The translations under genes and the position numbers were made by a program. Shown here one piece after another: positions 32,125-32,384 of a stretch of 32,384 nucleotides of DNA (position 1 is the stretch's first letter; each line of letters opens with the position of its first letter). The notes beneath the pieces were generated by a model. That model was not told where the DNA came from. It searched no databases and saw nothing but the letters and a program-made list of their open reading frames with translations. This DNA comes from Candidatus Helarchaeota archaeon (lineage in GTDB: Archaea > Asgardarchaeota > Lokiarchaeia > Helarchaeales > RDOG01): assembly GCA_029838215.1 (NCBI GenBank), contig JALGVI010000031.1, forward strand, positions 1 to 32,384, read 5' to 3'.

Positions 32125-32384
32125 TTAACATCCCCAGAGCCCGAAATGGTTCTCCGAAATGGTTCTGTATGAAATATGTTGGAGCCTTTCCTTCATCTTT
32201 GATATGGAATGGGAAAATAATATATTGAGTACATGCTCCCTGTCATCGGGATGGATGATTTCAATAAACTTGTCTCTTGACCAAGTCATTATTTCTTCAA
32301 TAGAATGGTCGAAGTATTTAGATATCACCTCGTTTAAGTATTTAACACGACCACCTTGAATGATGATGACTCCAAGTATCGCCT
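32125..32384 (-). pseudogene. N-terminal PAS part of the histidine kinase, in the other frame and cut by the window edge
   Basis: The minus-strand frame is open from the window end and encodes the first part of a PAS domain (GVIIIQGGRVKYLNE, SKYFDHSIEEI, IEIIHPDDREHVL, then LQHISYRTIS). It then runs out of frame at the 13-bp tandem duplication and stops at 32125. Removing one copy of the repeat joins it in frame to the kinase, giving LQHISYRTISGSGDVKWFEA, a normal PAS end. It is therefore the same gene as the kinase segment, broken by the duplication or by a sequencing or assembly artefact. The gene's start lies outside the window. Confidence 0.75.
32141..32166. repeat. 13-bp tandem duplication that shifts the kinase frame
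   Basis: CCGAAATGGTTCT occurs twice with no gap (32141-32153, 32154-32166). Thirteen is not a multiple of three, so the second copy shifts the frame inside the PAS domain of the histidine kinase. Confidence 0.9.

Overview
The window (about 32.4 kb, AT-rich) looks like an Asgard (Promethearchaeota) archaeal genome segment. The reasons are nine Ras/Rab-, Arf- and Rag/Gtr-like small GTPases, longin-like and roadblock-like domains beside or fused to them, archaeal TATA boxes and oligo-T terminators, frequent TTG/GTG starts, and a mix of leaderless and Shine-Dalgarno-led genes. No rRNA, tRNA, CRISPR array or transposase was recognised. This placement is inference from gene content; no phylogeny was run.

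Layout, left to right. 1-504 is the 3' part of a membrane protein gene. 669-2919 (+) holds a YkgJ-like cysteine-cluster protein, a Ras-like GTPase and a metallo-beta-lactamase-fold hydrolase. 2943-5006 (-) is a large membrane alpha/beta hydrolase with a CPBP-like C-terminus. 5152-5694 (+) is a Ras-like GTPase. 5691-10228 (-) is carA-carB, resembling eukaryotic CAD. 10513-10644 (-) is an unreported 43-aa microgene with its own TATA box and oligo-T tract. 11147-13676 holds a corrinoid protein, a 2-TM protein, a CBS-pair protein, a 32-aa single-TM microgene and queE. 13940-15394 (+) is a longin-like protein plus a Rag/Gtr-like GTPase, followed by another Ras-like GTPase and a long coiled-coil protein. 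17549-18302 holds two truncated genes meeting head-on at one breakpoint. 18474-21951 holds iorB (with an internal ferredoxin-like insert), a Rab-like GTPase and convergent iorA. 22058-24248 holds a 7-TM protein and a tandem-flavodoxin protein. 24419-25910 (+) pairs a longin-like zinc-ribbon protein with a Ras-like GTPase.

The most striking region is 25945-32384 (-), apparently one operon. In transcription order it reads: sensor histidine kinase (interrupted by a 13-bp tandem duplication), receiver protein with a longin-like output domain, longin-like protein, HhH-Gtr-roadblock GTPase, longin-Arf GTPase, HhH-Gtr-coiled-coil GTPase. This suggests a phosphorelay wired to eukaryote-like small GTPases. 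Related longin-like domains recur at 24419 and 13940, each next to a GTPase, so the window appears to hold several modules of one signalling network.

Metabolic genes cover carbamoyl phosphate synthesis (pyrimidine/arginine), archaeosine/queuosine precursor synthesis (QueE), ferredoxin-dependent aryl-pyruvate oxidation (IorAB) and corrinoid methyl transfer, consistent with an anaerobic, peptide-using archaeon.
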